Of a stretch of DNA of 64,000 nt, positions 17,562 to 25,875 are shown piece after piece. Both the position numbers and the translations under genes were made by a program. The first letter of the stretch is position 1; every line of letters begins with the position of its first letter. Source of the DNA: Mycolicibacterium boenickei (GTDB taxonomy: Bacteria; Actinomycetota; Actinomycetes; Mycobacteriales; Mycobacteriaceae); the NCBI RefSeq assembly GCF_010731295.1, contig NZ_AP022579.1:4030001-4094000 (forward strand), read 5' to 3'. The notes beneath the pieces were generated by a model. It had not been told where the DNA came from, searched no databases, and saw only the letters and a list, made by a program, of their open reading frames with translations.

Positions 17562-19076
17562 ATGCACGAGCGGACAGTCCGGGCAAATATCAGTACCGGC
17601 ATCGTCGAGGGCTTCACGCGCGACGGCGTACACCGTTGGCGCTCCATTCCTTACGCCAAGCCGCCGGTCGGCCGACTGCGTCTGCGGGCACCCGAACCGG
17701 CCGAGCCATGGCCCGGAGTGCGCTACTGCCACGGGTTCGGTTACTGCGCACCTCAGCAACGTCGCTACACGGTGGTCGGGGTGGGCAAGCACCAGCCGAT
17801 GAGCGAGGACTGCCTGACGCTCAACGTGGTGGCGCCGGAGCACCCCGACGACTCCGAAGGTCCGCTGCCGGTGATGTTCTTCGTGCACGGCGGCGGCTAC
17901 ATCCTGGGCAGCTCGGCCACCCCCATCTATGACGGTGCCGCGCTGGCCCGTCGCGGTTGCGTGTTCGTCTCCGTGAACTACCGGCTGGGCATGCTCGGGT
18001 GTGTCGAGCTGTCGTCGTTGTCGACTCCGGAGCATCCGATCGATGACAACCTGTTCCTGCGCGACCTGGTGTTGGCGCTGCGCTGGGTACGCGACAACAT
18101 CGCCGTATTCGGCGGCGACCCCGACAACGTGACGATCTTCGGCGAGAGTGCGGGTGCACATGCGGTCGCGACCCTGCTCGCCGTGCCCGACGCCGAGGGG
18201 CTGTTCGCCCGGGTGATCTCCGAGAGCCCGGCCAGCGGGATGGTCAGCTCCGCGGAAGCCGCCGCCCGGATCGCCGATCAGCTCGCCGAATTGGTCAGTC
18301 CCGATGGAGGATCGGCGGCCGAGGCGCTGATGTCCGCGCGGCCGGCCGAGCTGGGCCGAGCCTTGGAAACCATGATCCAGCGCGGCCAGACGGATATGCC
18401 GGGCGCGTTTCCGGTCGGCCCGACATTCGGCACCGATTACCTACCGGTCGATCCGGTCACCGCGATGGCCGAGGGAAGCGCACACCGGGTTCCGCTGATC
18501 GTCGGCAACAATGCCGACGAGGGACGGCTGTTCACGCGGTTCCTCCAGTTGCTGCCCACCAACGAGCCGATGATCGAGAAGCTGTTCGCCCGTACCGATC
18601 CCGAGGAGCGGCGCCGGATCGTGGCGGCCTACCCGGACTATCCGAGCAGCGCGGCCTGCGTACGGCTCGGTGGCGACTTCGCGTTCGCGTCGGCCACCTG
18701 GCAGATCGCCGAGGCACACAGCAGGCACGCACCCACGTATGTGTACCGCTACGACTATGCGCCGCGGACCCTGCACTGGGCGGGGCTGGGCGCGACGCAC
18801 GCCATGGAGTTGTTGGCGGTGTTCGACACGTACCACACGACTTACGGCGCGCTGCTGACCGCGGTCGGCGACCGCACGTCGGCCCGCCGGGTCAGCCGTG
18901 ATGTGCAGAGACGCTGGCGGGAGTTCACCCGGACCGGTGAACCGGGGCCGGGCTGGCCCGCCTACGACACCGACGACCGGGCGGTGTTCGTGTTCGACCG
19001 CCGGCCCCGCGTCGAATACGACCCTCGGGCGGTGCGGCGTCAGGCCTGGGAAGGGTTCACGCTCGCCGAGGGCTGA
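17562..19076 (+). CDS. lipT: Type B carboxylesterase LipT
   Basis: This 504-residue alpha/beta-hydrolase belongs to the carboxylesterase type-B family. It has MFFVHGGGYILGSS (oxyanion hole), the nucleophile elbow FGESAGAHAV and, near the C-terminus, GATHAMELLAVFDT with the likely catalytic histidine. The frame opens upstream to 17031, but TACGGT at 17550-17555 ends 6 bases before ATG 17562, supporting a leaderless start there, and the upstream part overlaps lppI. No signal peptide is seen. It corresponds to Rv2045c by neighbourhood. The natural ester substrate is not known. Confidence 0.9.
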   Translation: MHERTVRANISTGIVEGFTRDGVHRWRSIPYAKPPVGRLRLRAPEPAEPWPGVRYCHGFGYCAPQQRRYTVVGVGKHQPMSEDCLTLNVVAPEHPDDSEGPLPVMFFVHGGGYILGSSATPIYDGAALARRGCVFVSVNYRLGMLGCVELSSLSTPEHPIDDNLFLRDLVLALRWVRDNIAVFGGDPDNVTIFGESAGAHAVATLLAVPDAEGLFARVISESPASGMVSSAEAAARIADQLAELVSPDGGSAAEALMSARPAELGRALETMIQRGQTDMPGAFPVGPTFGTDYLPVDPVTAMAEGSAHRVPLIVGNNADEGRLFTRFLQLLPTNEPMIEKLFARTDPEERRRIVAAYPDYPSSAACVRLGGDFAFASATWQIAEAHSRHAPTYVYRYDYAPRTLHWAGLGATHAMELLAVFDTYHTTYGALLTAVGDRTSARRVSRDVQRRWREFTRTGEPGPGWPAYDTDDRAVFVFDRRPRVEYDPRAVRRQAWEGFTLAEG

Positions 19077-19141
19077 TCTCGTCACTGTCACTCTGGTCGA
19101 TTTGCTGCAGGGGGTCGGCGGGATGTGGTTGCGTATCCGGT

Positions 19142-21079
19142 GTGGACTACCCCCTGGATCCGCTGTCCGCCGACGAGTTTCGCGCGGTGGCAGCGATATT
19201 GCGGCGTGAGCACGGAGTCGGGGAGGGCTGGCGGGTCGCCTCAGTGGAACTCGCCGAGCCGTCCAAGGCGGAGCTGGCCGAGTTCGACGGCGGTGGCGCG
19301 ACCCCGGCCCGGCGGGCGGCCGTCATCTGTCTGGATCGATCGGCCAACGCCACCTACAAGGGCGTGGTGTCGCTGACCGACGACCGGGTCGAGAATTTCG
19401 ACCACGTCCCGGGTGTTCAGGCCAACTTCACCGTCGACGAGTTCGTCGAATGCGACGAGGTGCTGCGCAGGCATCCCGACGTCATCGCCGCGCTCGCCCG
19501 ACGCGGTATCACGGACCTGGACAACGTGTTCATGGACACCTGGACCTACGGTGACGCGGTCGCGCCGCCCGAATACCGCGACCGGCGGATCGGGTGGTCG
19601 GACACCTGGTACAAGCAGGCCGCCGGGGCCAATCCGTACGCCCACCCGGTCAGCGGCCTGCATTGCGTGATCGACGTCAACAGCATGGAGGTGCTGCGGG
19701 TCGAGGATGACGGCAGCAACGAAAAACCCGATGTGATGGGCGAATACGTCCCGCGCCACATCCCGGATCGGATCCGGTCGGCCTCGCGCCGACAGCCCCT
19801 CAAGCCGCTGAACATCACCCAGCCCGATGGTCCGTCGTTCACCTTGGACGGCAACCTGCTCCAGTGGCAGAACTGGTCGTTGCGGGTCGGCTTCAACCAC
19901 CGTGAGGGGATGACGCTGCACAGCGTGCGGTACCGCGACGGTGAGACGAATCGTTCGGTGGCCCACCGGATGTCGTTCGCCGAGATGGTGGTGCCCTACC
20001 GGGACTCCTCGGTCGACCACTTCCGGCGTACCGCGTTCGACATCGGCGAGTGGGGTCTGGGATTCATGACCACCTCGCTGGAGCTGGGCTGTGACTGTCT
20101 CGGCGAGATCCGTTATCTGGACGCGGTTCTGCACGACAGTAAGGGGGAGCCCTACACGATCACCAACGCGATCTGCATCCACGAAGAAGACAACGCGGTG
20201 CTGTGGAAGCACGTCGACCACGACGCCGGTGCCGAGGTGCGCCGGATGCGCAGGCTCACACTGTCATTCCATGTCACGGTGGCCAACTACGAGTACCTGG
20301 TGTACTGGCGGCTGTACCAGGACGGCAACATCGAGTGCGAGGTCCGCGCCACGGGGATCATGGTCACCACACCGTTCCCGGCCGGGCCGACGCCGAAGAA
20401 CGGCACCCTGGTCGACGAGCGTACCTATGCGCCGTTCCATCAGCATTTCCTGATCGCCCGGTTGGACCTCGACATCGACGGGACCGACAACACGGTCTAC
20501 ATGACCGAGTCGTACGCGGAACCGATCAGCCCCGACAACCCGTACGGCCTGTCGCTGGTGGTGCACAACCAGGCGTTGCGCACCGAGCAGGAGGGCAAGC
20601 AGGATGTCAGCTTCGCCACCCAGCGGGCGTGGAAGGTGGTCAACACCAACGTCGTCAACGGCCTGGGCACGCACCCGTCCTACAAGCTCGTCCCCACCGG
20701 GGCGATCCCGGCCATGTTCGATCCGGCCTCGCCGGTGGTGCAACGCGCCAATGTCATCACCCACACCCTGTGGGTGACCCCGAACCGGCCCGACGAACGC
20801 TGGCCGGCGGGGGAGTTCGTCAACCAATCGGTGGCCGACACCGGGCTGGGTGAGTGGACCAGGGCGGACCGGTCGATCGACAACACCGATGTGGTGCTCT
20901 GGTACGTGTTCGGCATCCACCACATCACCCGCCCGGAGGACTGGCCGGTGATGCCCGTGGACGTGGTGTCGTTCTGGCTCAAGCCGTTCGGGTTCTTCGA
21001 CCGCAACCCGGCGCTGGACGTGGCGCCGACCCCGCCGGACGCCTGCGCGCACGGTCACGCCAAGGCGGCGCATCATTAG
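19142..21079 (+). CDS. Primary-amine oxidase (copper/TPQ)
   Basis: Copper amine oxidases convert primary amines to aldehydes, ammonia and H2O2. The 645-residue length is normal. The tyrosine that becomes topaquinone is Y383 in VANYEY, the likely catalytic base is D300 in AFDIGEWGLG, 83 residues upstream, and copper-binding histidines are in FHQHFLIARLDLD with a third near the C-terminus. No signal peptide is seen, so it is probably cytoplasmic. The start is GTG 19142. It lies 65 bases after lipT and 45 bases before a kinase-like fusion gene on the same strand. The substrate could be tyramine or phenethylamine, but this cannot be read here. Confidence 0.95.
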   Translation: MDYPLDPLSADEFRAVAAILRREHGVGEGWRVASVELAEPSKAELAEFDGGGATPARRAAVICLDRSANATYKGVVSLTDDRVENFDHVPGVQANFTVDEFVECDEVLRRHPDVIAALARRGITDLDNVFMDTWTYGDAVAPPEYRDRRIGWSDTWYKQAAGANPYAHPVSGLHCVIDVNSMEVLRVEDDGSNEKPDVMGEYVPRHIPDRIRSASRRQPLKPLNITQPDGPSFTLDGNLLQWQNWSLRVGFNHREGMTLHSVRYRDGETNRSVAHRMSFAEMVVPYRDSSVDHFRRTAFDIGEWGLGFMTTSLELGCDCLGEIRYLDAVLHDSKGEPYTITNAICIHEEDNAVLWKHVDHDAGAEVRRMRRLTLSFHVTVANYEYLVYWRLYQDGNIECEVRATGIMVTTPFPAGPTPKNGTLVDERTYAPFHQHFLIARLDLDIDGTDNTVYMTESYAEPISPDNPYGLSLVVHNQALRTEQEGKQDVSFATQRAWKVVNTNVVNGLGTHPSYKLVPTGAIPAMFDPASPVVQRANVITHTLWVTPNRPDERWPAGEFVNQSVADTGLGEWTRADRSIDNTDVVLWYVFGIHHITRPEDWPVMPVDVVSFWLKPFGFFDRNPALDVAPTPPDACAHGHAKAAHH

Positions 21080-21080
21080 T

Positions 21081-21092
21081 TGACACCTGTCA
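21081..21092. promoter_or_regulatory. Palindrome TGACACCTGTCA upstream of the kinase-like gene
   Basis: TGACA-CC-TGTCA is a perfect 12-base palindrome starting 1 base after the amine oxidase stop and 33 bases before GTG 21125. It overlaps a TTGACA hexamer at 21080-21085. Sites of this form are common targets of TetR-type repressors, so an operator is likely, but no clear -10 sequence could be paired with it. Confidence 0.45.
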
Positions 21093-21124
21093 TATGTGAT
21101 GCGGAACACTGCTACGTTGCCTGT

Positions 21125-23131
21125 GTGCAACCGACTCAGACCGCCGTGCTCGACCGCCCCGAAGACCTGACCTGTGACTGGCTGACCACTGCGCTGGGTT
21201 CCGGCCCGGTCAGTGGATTCAGTTTCGAGCGGATCGGAACCGGCCAGATGAGCGAGTGCTATCGCGTTTCGCTGAGCTACGCGCCGGACGCCGAGGGCCC
21301 GGTGTCGGTGGTGCTGAAGGTGGCCGCCACCGACCCCAACAGCCGCCAGACCGGGCTGGCGCTGGGGCTCTACGAACGTGAGGTCCGGTTCTACACCGAT
21401 ATCGCCCCGGCCCTGGCTCCCTGGCCGGTCGCGCCGTGCTACCACGCCGCGATCGACACGCAAACCGGCGCATTCGACCTGCTGCTGGGCGATGCCGTAC
21501 CCGCGGTGGTGGGTGACGAGATCCGCGGCGCCACAGTCGAACAGGCTGGGGTGGCGCTCACCGAGCTGGGCCGCATGCACGGGTCGGCGGCGGGTGCCGA
21601 GGCACTGAACCGGGCTGAGTGGCTCAACCGTGAGGCCCCGGTCAACCAGGGTCTGATCGCCGGCCTGTACGCGGCATTCGTCGAGCGCTACGCGGGCCTG
21701 ATCACGCCGGAACAGCGCCGGGTGTGCGAACGTCTCGTCGAGAGTTTCGACGCCTACCTGGCCGACGAGGGCGCGCCCGAGCGGCCGATGGGTCTGGTGC
21801 ACGGCGACTACCGGCTCGACAACATGCTGTTCGGCGATGCGGGCGCGGACCGGACGCTGACCGTGGTCGACTGGCAGACCGTCACCAGAGGACCGGCGTT
21901 CACCGACGTCGCGTACTTCATCGGCTGCGCCCTGCCCGTCGAGCAGCGCCGCGCCCACTACGACGAGTTGCTGACGACCTATCACCGCGCGCTCGGACCG
22001 GACTCGGCGCTGACGCTCGATCAGGTGCGCGACGGCATCCGCAGGCAGAGCTTCTTCGGCGTGATGATGGCGATCATCTCCTCGATGCTGGTGGAACGTA
22101 CCGAACGCGGCGACGCGATGTTCATGACGATGCTCGACCGGCACTGCAGCCACGTCCTCGACACCCACGCGCTCGATGTCCTTGCGCCACCGGCCATCCC
22201 GGAGCCGTTGGTGCCCGCCGCCGAGGACGAGTTCGCGCACACCCCCACCGGCGAAGACCTGTGGAACGAGAGCTGGTACTTCGACTTCGTCGACGCCGAG
22301 GCGGGATTCGGCGGCTGGTTCCGGCTGGGGTTGATCCCCAACCAGGACACCGCCTGGGTCAATGTCCTGTTCTGCGGTCCGGGGATTCCGACCGTGGCGC
22401 TCAACGACTTTCACGCGCCGCCGGCCGAACCGTCGGCGGTCAAGGGGGAGGGGGTCGAGCTGAACCTGCACCCGGACGAGCCGCTGGAGGTATACCGCCT
22501 GACCGCCACGGGCACCGGCGAGGCTTTCGACGACCCGTCGGCATTGCTGCGCGGCGAGTCGGGGCAGGCCATCTCCGTGACGCTGGACCTGACCTGGCAC
22601 ACCGCCGGCGTCCCGTACCAGTACCGGATCACCCCGCGCTACGAGATCCCGTGCACGGTGACGGGGACGGTGATCATCGGCGATCAGACCCACACCGTCG
22701 AAGCCGTCGCGGGCCAGCGGGACCATTCGTGGGGTGTGCGGGACTGGTGGGCGATGAACTGGGTGTGGAGCGCGATCCACCTCGATGACGGCACCCACCT
22801 GCACGGTGTGGACATCCGGATTCCCGGGATGCCGCCGATCGGTATCGGCTATTCACAGCGCGAAGGCCAACCGCTCGTCGAATTGCAGGCAGTGACAGCG
22901 CAATACACGGTCGGCGACGACGGTCTGCCGGTGTCGACCACACTCACGCTGCAACCCGGCGACACCGAGGTAACCGTGGACATCCAGGGCCATGCGCCGG
23001 TGCTGCTGGTGGCTCCGGGAGATGACGGCGCCGGCCGCGTCAGTCAGTTCCCCCGGGCCTGGGCGAAGGTGCGCACCGCCGACGGGCGCACCGGGATCGG
23101 CTGGCTGGAGTGGAACCGCAACCTGGGCTGA
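21125..23131 (+). CDS. Aminoglycoside phosphotransferase-fold kinase fused to a C-terminal lipocalin-like domain
   Basis: This is a 668-residue two-part protein. Residues ~10-340 form an APH/choline-kinase-like domain with the catalytic loop HGDYRLDNM (H226, D228) and the metal site VVDWQT (D249). Residues ~350-668 are a separate beta-rich domain beginning near LWNESWYFDFVDAEAGFGGW; it resembles the DUF7064/DUF7065-type lipocalin-like region found in mycobacterial proteins. It is not likely to be an antibiotic-resistance enzyme. GTG 21125 gives a normal N-terminus (QPTQTAVLDRPEDLT). A structured repeat begins 12 bases after the stop. The substrate is unknown. Confidence 0.75.
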   Translation: MQPTQTAVLDRPEDLTCDWLTTALGSGPVSGFSFERIGTGQMSECYRVSLSYAPDAEGPVSVVLKVAATDPNSRQTGLALGLYEREVRFYTDIAPALAPWPVAPCYHAAIDTQTGAFDLLLGDAVPAVVGDEIRGATVEQAGVALTELGRMHGSAAGAEALNRAEWLNREAPVNQGLIAGLYAAFVERYAGLITPEQRRVCERLVESFDAYLADEGAPERPMGLVHGDYRLDNMLFGDAGADRTLTVVDWQTVTRGPAFTDVAYFIGCALPVEQRRAHYDELLTTYHRALGPDSALTLDQVRDGIRRQSFFGVMMAIISSMLVERTERGDAMFMTMLDRHCSHVLDTHALDVLAPPAIPEPLVPAAEDEFAHTPTGEDLWNESWYFDFVDAEAGFGGWFRLGLIPNQDTAWVNVLFCGPGIPTVALNDFHAPPAEPSAVKGEGVELNLHPDEPLEVYRLTATGTGEAFDDPSALLRGESGQAISVTLDLTWHTAGVPYQYRITPRYEIPCTVTGTVIIGDQTHTVEAVAGQRDHSWGVRDWWAMNWVWSAIHLDDGTHLHGVDIRIPGMPPIGIGYSQREGQPLVELQAVTAQYTVGDDGLPVSTTLTLQPGDTEVTVDIQGHAPVLLVAPGDDGAGRVSQFPRAWAKVRTADGRTGIGWLEWNRNLG

Positions 23132-23143
23132 CGCAGGCCCCTT

Positions 23144-23212
23144 TGCACCGCGAGCGTGCGCGTCTGTCGGCCGACACGCCGCGTTTGAGCGGCGGTCTGT
23201 GCACGCTCGCCG
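23144..23212 (+). repeat. Structured dispersed repeat, copy A
   Basis: A ~69-base element begins 12 bases after the kinase-like gene stop. Its ends are a perfect 10-base inverted repeat: GCGAGCGTGC (23150-23159) and GCACGCTCGC (23201-23210). Inside are a 12-base palindrome TGTCGGCCGACA (23165-23176) and a hairpin CGCCGC-N6-GCGGCG (23177-23194), so the RNA could fold as a three-way junction. Copies B and C are at 23457-23525 and 44282-44350. Confidence 0.8.
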
Positions 23213-23216
23213 GCGA

Positions 23217-23444
23217 TCAGGTGATGCGAAAACGCTTGAGCCGCGCAGTCGCTCCGGAGATCAACTCCACGCGGCTGCGCGGCACGCCCAGATGCTGGGC
23301 CAGCAGTTTGGTGACGGCGTCATTGGCCTTGCCGTCGACAGCGCGCTCCTGCACATAGATGGTGAGCTCACCGTCGTCGGCGACCTCGACCAGCGGGCCT
23401 TTGCGGCTGCCGGGTTTGACGCGGACGGCGACGGTTTCGCTCAC
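23217..23444 (-). CDS. DUF167 (YggU) family protein
   Basis: This is a small 75-residue protein of the DUF167/YggU family (alpha/beta fold, function unknown, widespread). The motif VRVKPGSRKGPLVE and the core VDGKANDAVTKLLAQHLGVPRSRVELISG are characteristic. The frame can be extended to 23513, but that stretch is repeat copy B; GTG 23444 with GGCGG a few bases upstream gives the normal family length. The gene lies between two copies of the structured repeat, one on each side. Confidence 0.88.
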   Translation of the reverse strand: MSETVAVRVKPGSRKGPLVEVADDGELTIYVQERAVDGKANDAVTKLLAQHLGVPRSRVELISGATARLKRFRIT

Positions 23445-23456
23445 GCCGCCATCGTG

Positions 23457-23525
23457 ACGCGAGTGTGCGCAAAATGCTGCCGCGCGGCGGCGTGTCGCGG
23501 AGCAGACACGCACGCTCGCGCGGCA
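23457..23525 (-). repeat. Structured dispersed repeat, copy B (minus orientation)
   Basis: Read on the minus strand this element starts about 14 bases after the thiolase stop, the same position and orientation relative to its upstream gene as copy A. The outer arms are 23459-23469 (GCGAGTGTGCG) and 23509-23519 (CGCACGCTCGC), 11 pairs with one G.U. The inner hairpins are GTGTC-N8-GACAC (23492-23509) and the palindrome GCCGCGCGGC (23479-23488). Confidence 0.8.
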
Positions 23526-23532
23526 ACGGGGA

Positions 23533-24732
23533 TCACCGGGCGACGATCACCGAGGAACCGTGGCCGAACAGGCCCTGGTTGGCGGTCACGCCGACCTTCG
23601 CGCCCTCGACCTGCCTGCCGGTGGCCTGACCCTTGAGCTGCCAGGTCAACTCGCACACCTGCGCGATGGCCTGGGCCGGGATGGCCTCGCCGAAGCAGGC
23701 CAGACCGCCGGACGGGTTGACCGGGACGCGGCCGCCGATGGTGGTCGCGCCCGAACGCAGCAGCTGCTCGCCTTCACCCTTGGCGCACAGGCCCAGGTGC
23801 TCGTACCAGTCCAGCTCGAGCGCGGTGGACAGGTCGTAGACCTCGGCCAGGCTGACGTCCTCGGGGCCGATGCCCGCCTCGGCGTAGGCCGCGTCGAGGA
23901 TCTGGTCCTTGAACACCCGCTCCGGAGCCGGCACGACGGCGGTGGAATCCGTTGCGATGTCCGGCAATTCGGGCAGGTGCTGCGGGTAGCGCGGGGTCAC
24001 GGTGGAGATGGCGCGCACCGAGGGCACGCCCTCCAGCGAGCCCAGGTGCTTGCGGGCGAAGTCCGCGCTCGCCACGATCAGCGCGGCGGCGCCGTCGGAG
24101 GTGGCGCAGATGTCGAGCTGGCGCAGGGGGTCGGAGACCACGGGGCTGGCCAGGACGTCTTCGATCGCGGATTCCTTGCGGTAGCGCGCATTCGGGTTCT
24201 GCAGGCCGTGGCGCGAGTTCTTCACCTTCACCTGGGCGAAGTCCTCGGCGGTGGCGCCGTACAGATCCATCCGGCGCCGGGCCAGCAGGGCGAAGTACAC
24301 CGGGTTCATCGCGCCGAGCAGGTGGAAGCGCTGCCAGTCCGGATCGTTCTTGCGCTCGCCGCCGACGGGCGCGAACGCACCCTTGGGCGTCGTGTCGGCG
24401 CCGATCACCAGGGCGACATCGCAGAATCCGGCCAGGATCTGGGCGCGGGCGCTCTGCAGTGCCTGCGAGCCCGATGCGCAGGCCGCGTAGCTCGAGGACA
24501 CCGGCACGCCGTTCCAGCCCAGCTTCTGGGCGAACGTCGACCCGGCGATGAAGCCCGGGTAGCCGTTGCGGATGGTGTCGGCACCGGCGATGAACTGGAT
24601 CTGCTGGGCGTTCAGGCCGGCCTCGGCCAGGGCGGCCCGCGCGGCGACGACGCCGTACTCGGTGAAGTCGCGTCCCCACTTGCCCCACGGGTGCATGCCC
24701 GCGCCGAGGATGTACAAAGGCTCTGGACTCAT
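23533..24732 (-). CDS. Thiolase-family protein (lipid-transfer/SCP2-type thiolase)
   Basis: This 399-residue thiolase-like protein acts in acyl-CoA chain shortening or retro-condensation, often in steroid or branched side-chain catabolism. The nucleophilic cysteine is in SSYAACASGSQAL (about residue 89), and the C-terminal active-site segment is NPSGGLACFGEAIPAQ. It lacks the GHPLG-type motif of classical thiolases, which places it in the SCP2/Ltp branch. ATG 24732 overlaps the stop of the OB-fold gene by one base (TGATG). Thiolases of this branch usually need a DUF35 partner, and one is encoded just upstream. Confidence 0.9.
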   Translation of the reverse strand: MSPEPLYILGAGMHPWGKWGRDFTEYGVVAARAALAEAGLNAQQIQFIAGADTIRNGYPGFIAGSTFAQKLGWNGVPVSSSYAACASGSQALQSARAQILAGFCDVALVIGADTTPKGAFAPVGGERKNDPDWQRFHLLGAMNPVYFALLARRRMDLYGATAEDFAQVKVKNSRHGLQNPNARYRKESAIEDVLASPVVSDPLRQLDICATSDGAAALIVASADFARKHLGSLEGVPSVRAISTVTPRYPQHLPELPDIATDSTAVVPAPERVFKDQILDAAYAEAGIGPEDVSLAEVYDLSTALELDWYEHLGLCAKGEGEQLLRSGATTIGGRVPVNPSGGLACFGEAIPAQAIAQVCELTWQLKGQATGRQVEGAKVGVTANQGLFGHGSSVIVAR

Positions 24733-25196
24733 CAGGCTGTGCCCTCCTTGCTCCTCGCGTCCGCAACCCTCCAGGCGTGGGTGGTGCGCTCGACGCCCTC
24801 GTCGTCGGTGGAGAGCGTCATGGTGGTCAGCTCCATCTCCATGCCGACCTTGAGGTCGGCGGCGAGGGTGCCTTCGACGACCTTGCCGAGCACGATCAGA
24901 CCTTCGTCGGCCAGCTCGACCGCGGCGATCGCGAACGGCTCGAACGGGTCGGTCTTGGGGTACGGCGACGGCGGGAGATACCGATTCTCGGTGTAGCTCC
25001 ACACCTTTCCGCGGCGGGACAGCGGAACCAGGTCAAGGGTGTCGCTGTCGCAGGCCGGGTTGGGGCAGTTGTTCTCGCGCGGCGGGAACACGTAGGTGGC
25101 GCACTGGGTGCACTTGCCGCCGATCAGGTGGGTGGCACCGGCGTCGTCGGTGGCGAACCATCCGTCGATCGCGGGTTGCGAAGATGCTGCTGGCAC
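24732..25196 (-). CDS. Zinc-ribbon OB-fold protein (DUF35), thiolase partner
   Basis: This 154-residue DUF35 protein has an N-terminal rubredoxin-like zinc ribbon with two cysteine pairs (CTQCATY, about 30-36, and CPNPAC, about 45-50), followed by an OB fold (GKVWSYTENRYLPPSPYPKTD). Partners of this kind form complexes with Ltp-type thiolases and help bind acyl-CoA. GTG 25196 is supported by TAGGCT on the minus strand (complement of 25203-25208) ending 6 bases upstream, without a Shine-Dalgarno sequence: a leaderless start. It is the first gene of the two-gene unit, divergent from the TetR gene. Confidence 0.9.
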   Translation of the reverse strand: MPAASSQPAIDGWFATDDAGATHLIGGKCTQCATYVFPPRENNCPNPACDSDTLDLVPLSRRGKVWSYTENRYLPPSPYPKTDPFEPFAIAAVELADEGLIVLGKVVEGTLAADLKVGMEMELTTMTLSTDDEGVERTTHAWRVADARSKEGTA

Positions 25197-25202
25197 GCGG
25201 CC

Positions 25203-25245
25203 AGCCTAAACGATCAAGACCGCAGAACTGAAACGTGTTGCAGTT
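25203..25245 (-). promoter_or_regulatory. Promoter of the OB-fold/thiolase unit with an imperfect operator
   Basis: The minus-strand -10 TAGGCT is at 25208-25203. The -35 region coincides with an imperfect 20-base dyad at 25226-25245 (AACTG-N10-CAGTT, 8 of 10 positions symmetric). The divergent TetR product is the most likely ligand, but this dyad differs in sequence from the perfect one at 25273-25301. Confidence 0.5.
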
Positions 25246-25270
25246 TTGTCCCGCGGACCAAGATTTTCGG

Positions 25271-25301
25271 TTGAAGAGTACGAAACTGTTTCGTACTCTT
25301 C
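25271..25301 (+). promoter_or_regulatory. tetR promoter covered by a perfect 29-base palindrome
   Basis: Arms GAAGAGTACGAAAC (25273-25286) and GTTTCGTACTCTTC (25288-25301) are perfectly complementary around a single centre base. -35 TTGAAG (25271-25276), a 17-base spacer and -10 TACTCT (25294-25299) sit on the palindrome, so a bound regulator would block RNA polymerase. The -10 ends 6 bases before ATG 25306. Confidence 0.85.
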
Positions 25302-25305
25302 GTGC

Positions 25306-25875
25306 ATGGTTCGAGGTATGGAGCGTGAGCAGGCCGTGCTGGCCGCGACGGCCGAGCTGCTGGTGGACCGCGGATATCAGGCGCTGACCATTGATGCCGT
25401 GGCCGCACGGGCCGGTGCCAGCAAGGCCACCATCTACCGCAGGTGGCCGAACAAGGCCCAGCTCGTCCGCGCCACCTTGGACGCCGCGGACGCCGCCCGC
25501 AACGCGTCCGTGCCCGATACCGGGCAGCTGCGCAGCGACCTGTTCGCCGTCATGGAGGCCGTCGCGGCGGACGTGGCGGACCCGCTGACCCGGGTGACCG
25601 CGGAACTCGCGACGCTGATGCGCCACGATGCACAACTGGCCGAGGCCATCCGCGAACACCTCGCCCAAGAGGAGCTCTCGCCGTTCCACGATGCGCTGCG
25701 ACGAGCCATCGCCCGGGGTGACCTCGCCGCCGACACCGATGTCGAGCTCATCCACGACGTGGCCGAGGCGATGATCCTGCGCCAGGTTCACCTCGACCTG
25801 CCGGTCGACGCGGCATTCAGTGCGCGGCTCATCGATGACGTGCTGCTGGTGCTGCTCGGAGGTGCCGGCCGATGA
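25306..25875 (+). CDS. TetR/AcrR-family regulator
   Basis: This 189-residue protein has an N-terminal helix-turn-helix (about 5-50; LTIDAVAARAGASKATIYRRWPNK is the recognition part) and a helical ligand domain related to TetR_C. I chose ATG 25306 because the -10 TACTCT is 6 bases upstream and the longer frame would translate through the operator. A 29-base perfect palindrome overlapping its own promoter indicates autoregulation. It overlaps the FAD monooxygenase start (ATGA), so both are co-expressed, and it is divergent from the OB-fold/thiolase pair. The ligand is unknown. Confidence 0.92.
   Translation: MVRGMEREQAVLAATAELLVDRGYQALTIDAVAARAGASKATIYRRWPNKAQLVRATLDAADAARNASVPDTGQLRSDLFAVMEAVAADVADPLTRVTAELATLMRHDAQLAEAIREHLAQEELSPFHDALRRAIARGDLAADTDVELIHDVAEAMILRQVHLDLPVDAAFSARLIDDVLLVLLGGAGR

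Noticed and set aside
21080..21085. TTGACA as a -35 element of the kinase-like gene
   Set aside because: No TANNNT hexamer lies at 16-19 bases; the hexamer is better explained as part of the TGACACCTGTCA palindrome.
21125..22100. Aminoglycoside resistance gene
   Set aside because: Only the kinase fold is shared. The fusion to a large second domain and the catabolic context argue against drug resistance.
20264..22804. An 846-residue open frame on the minus strand
   Set aside because: It is antisense to the amine oxidase and kinase-like genes, which have clear motifs. Its composition (His/Arg/Val-rich) is typical of the opposite-strand frame in high-GC coding DNA.
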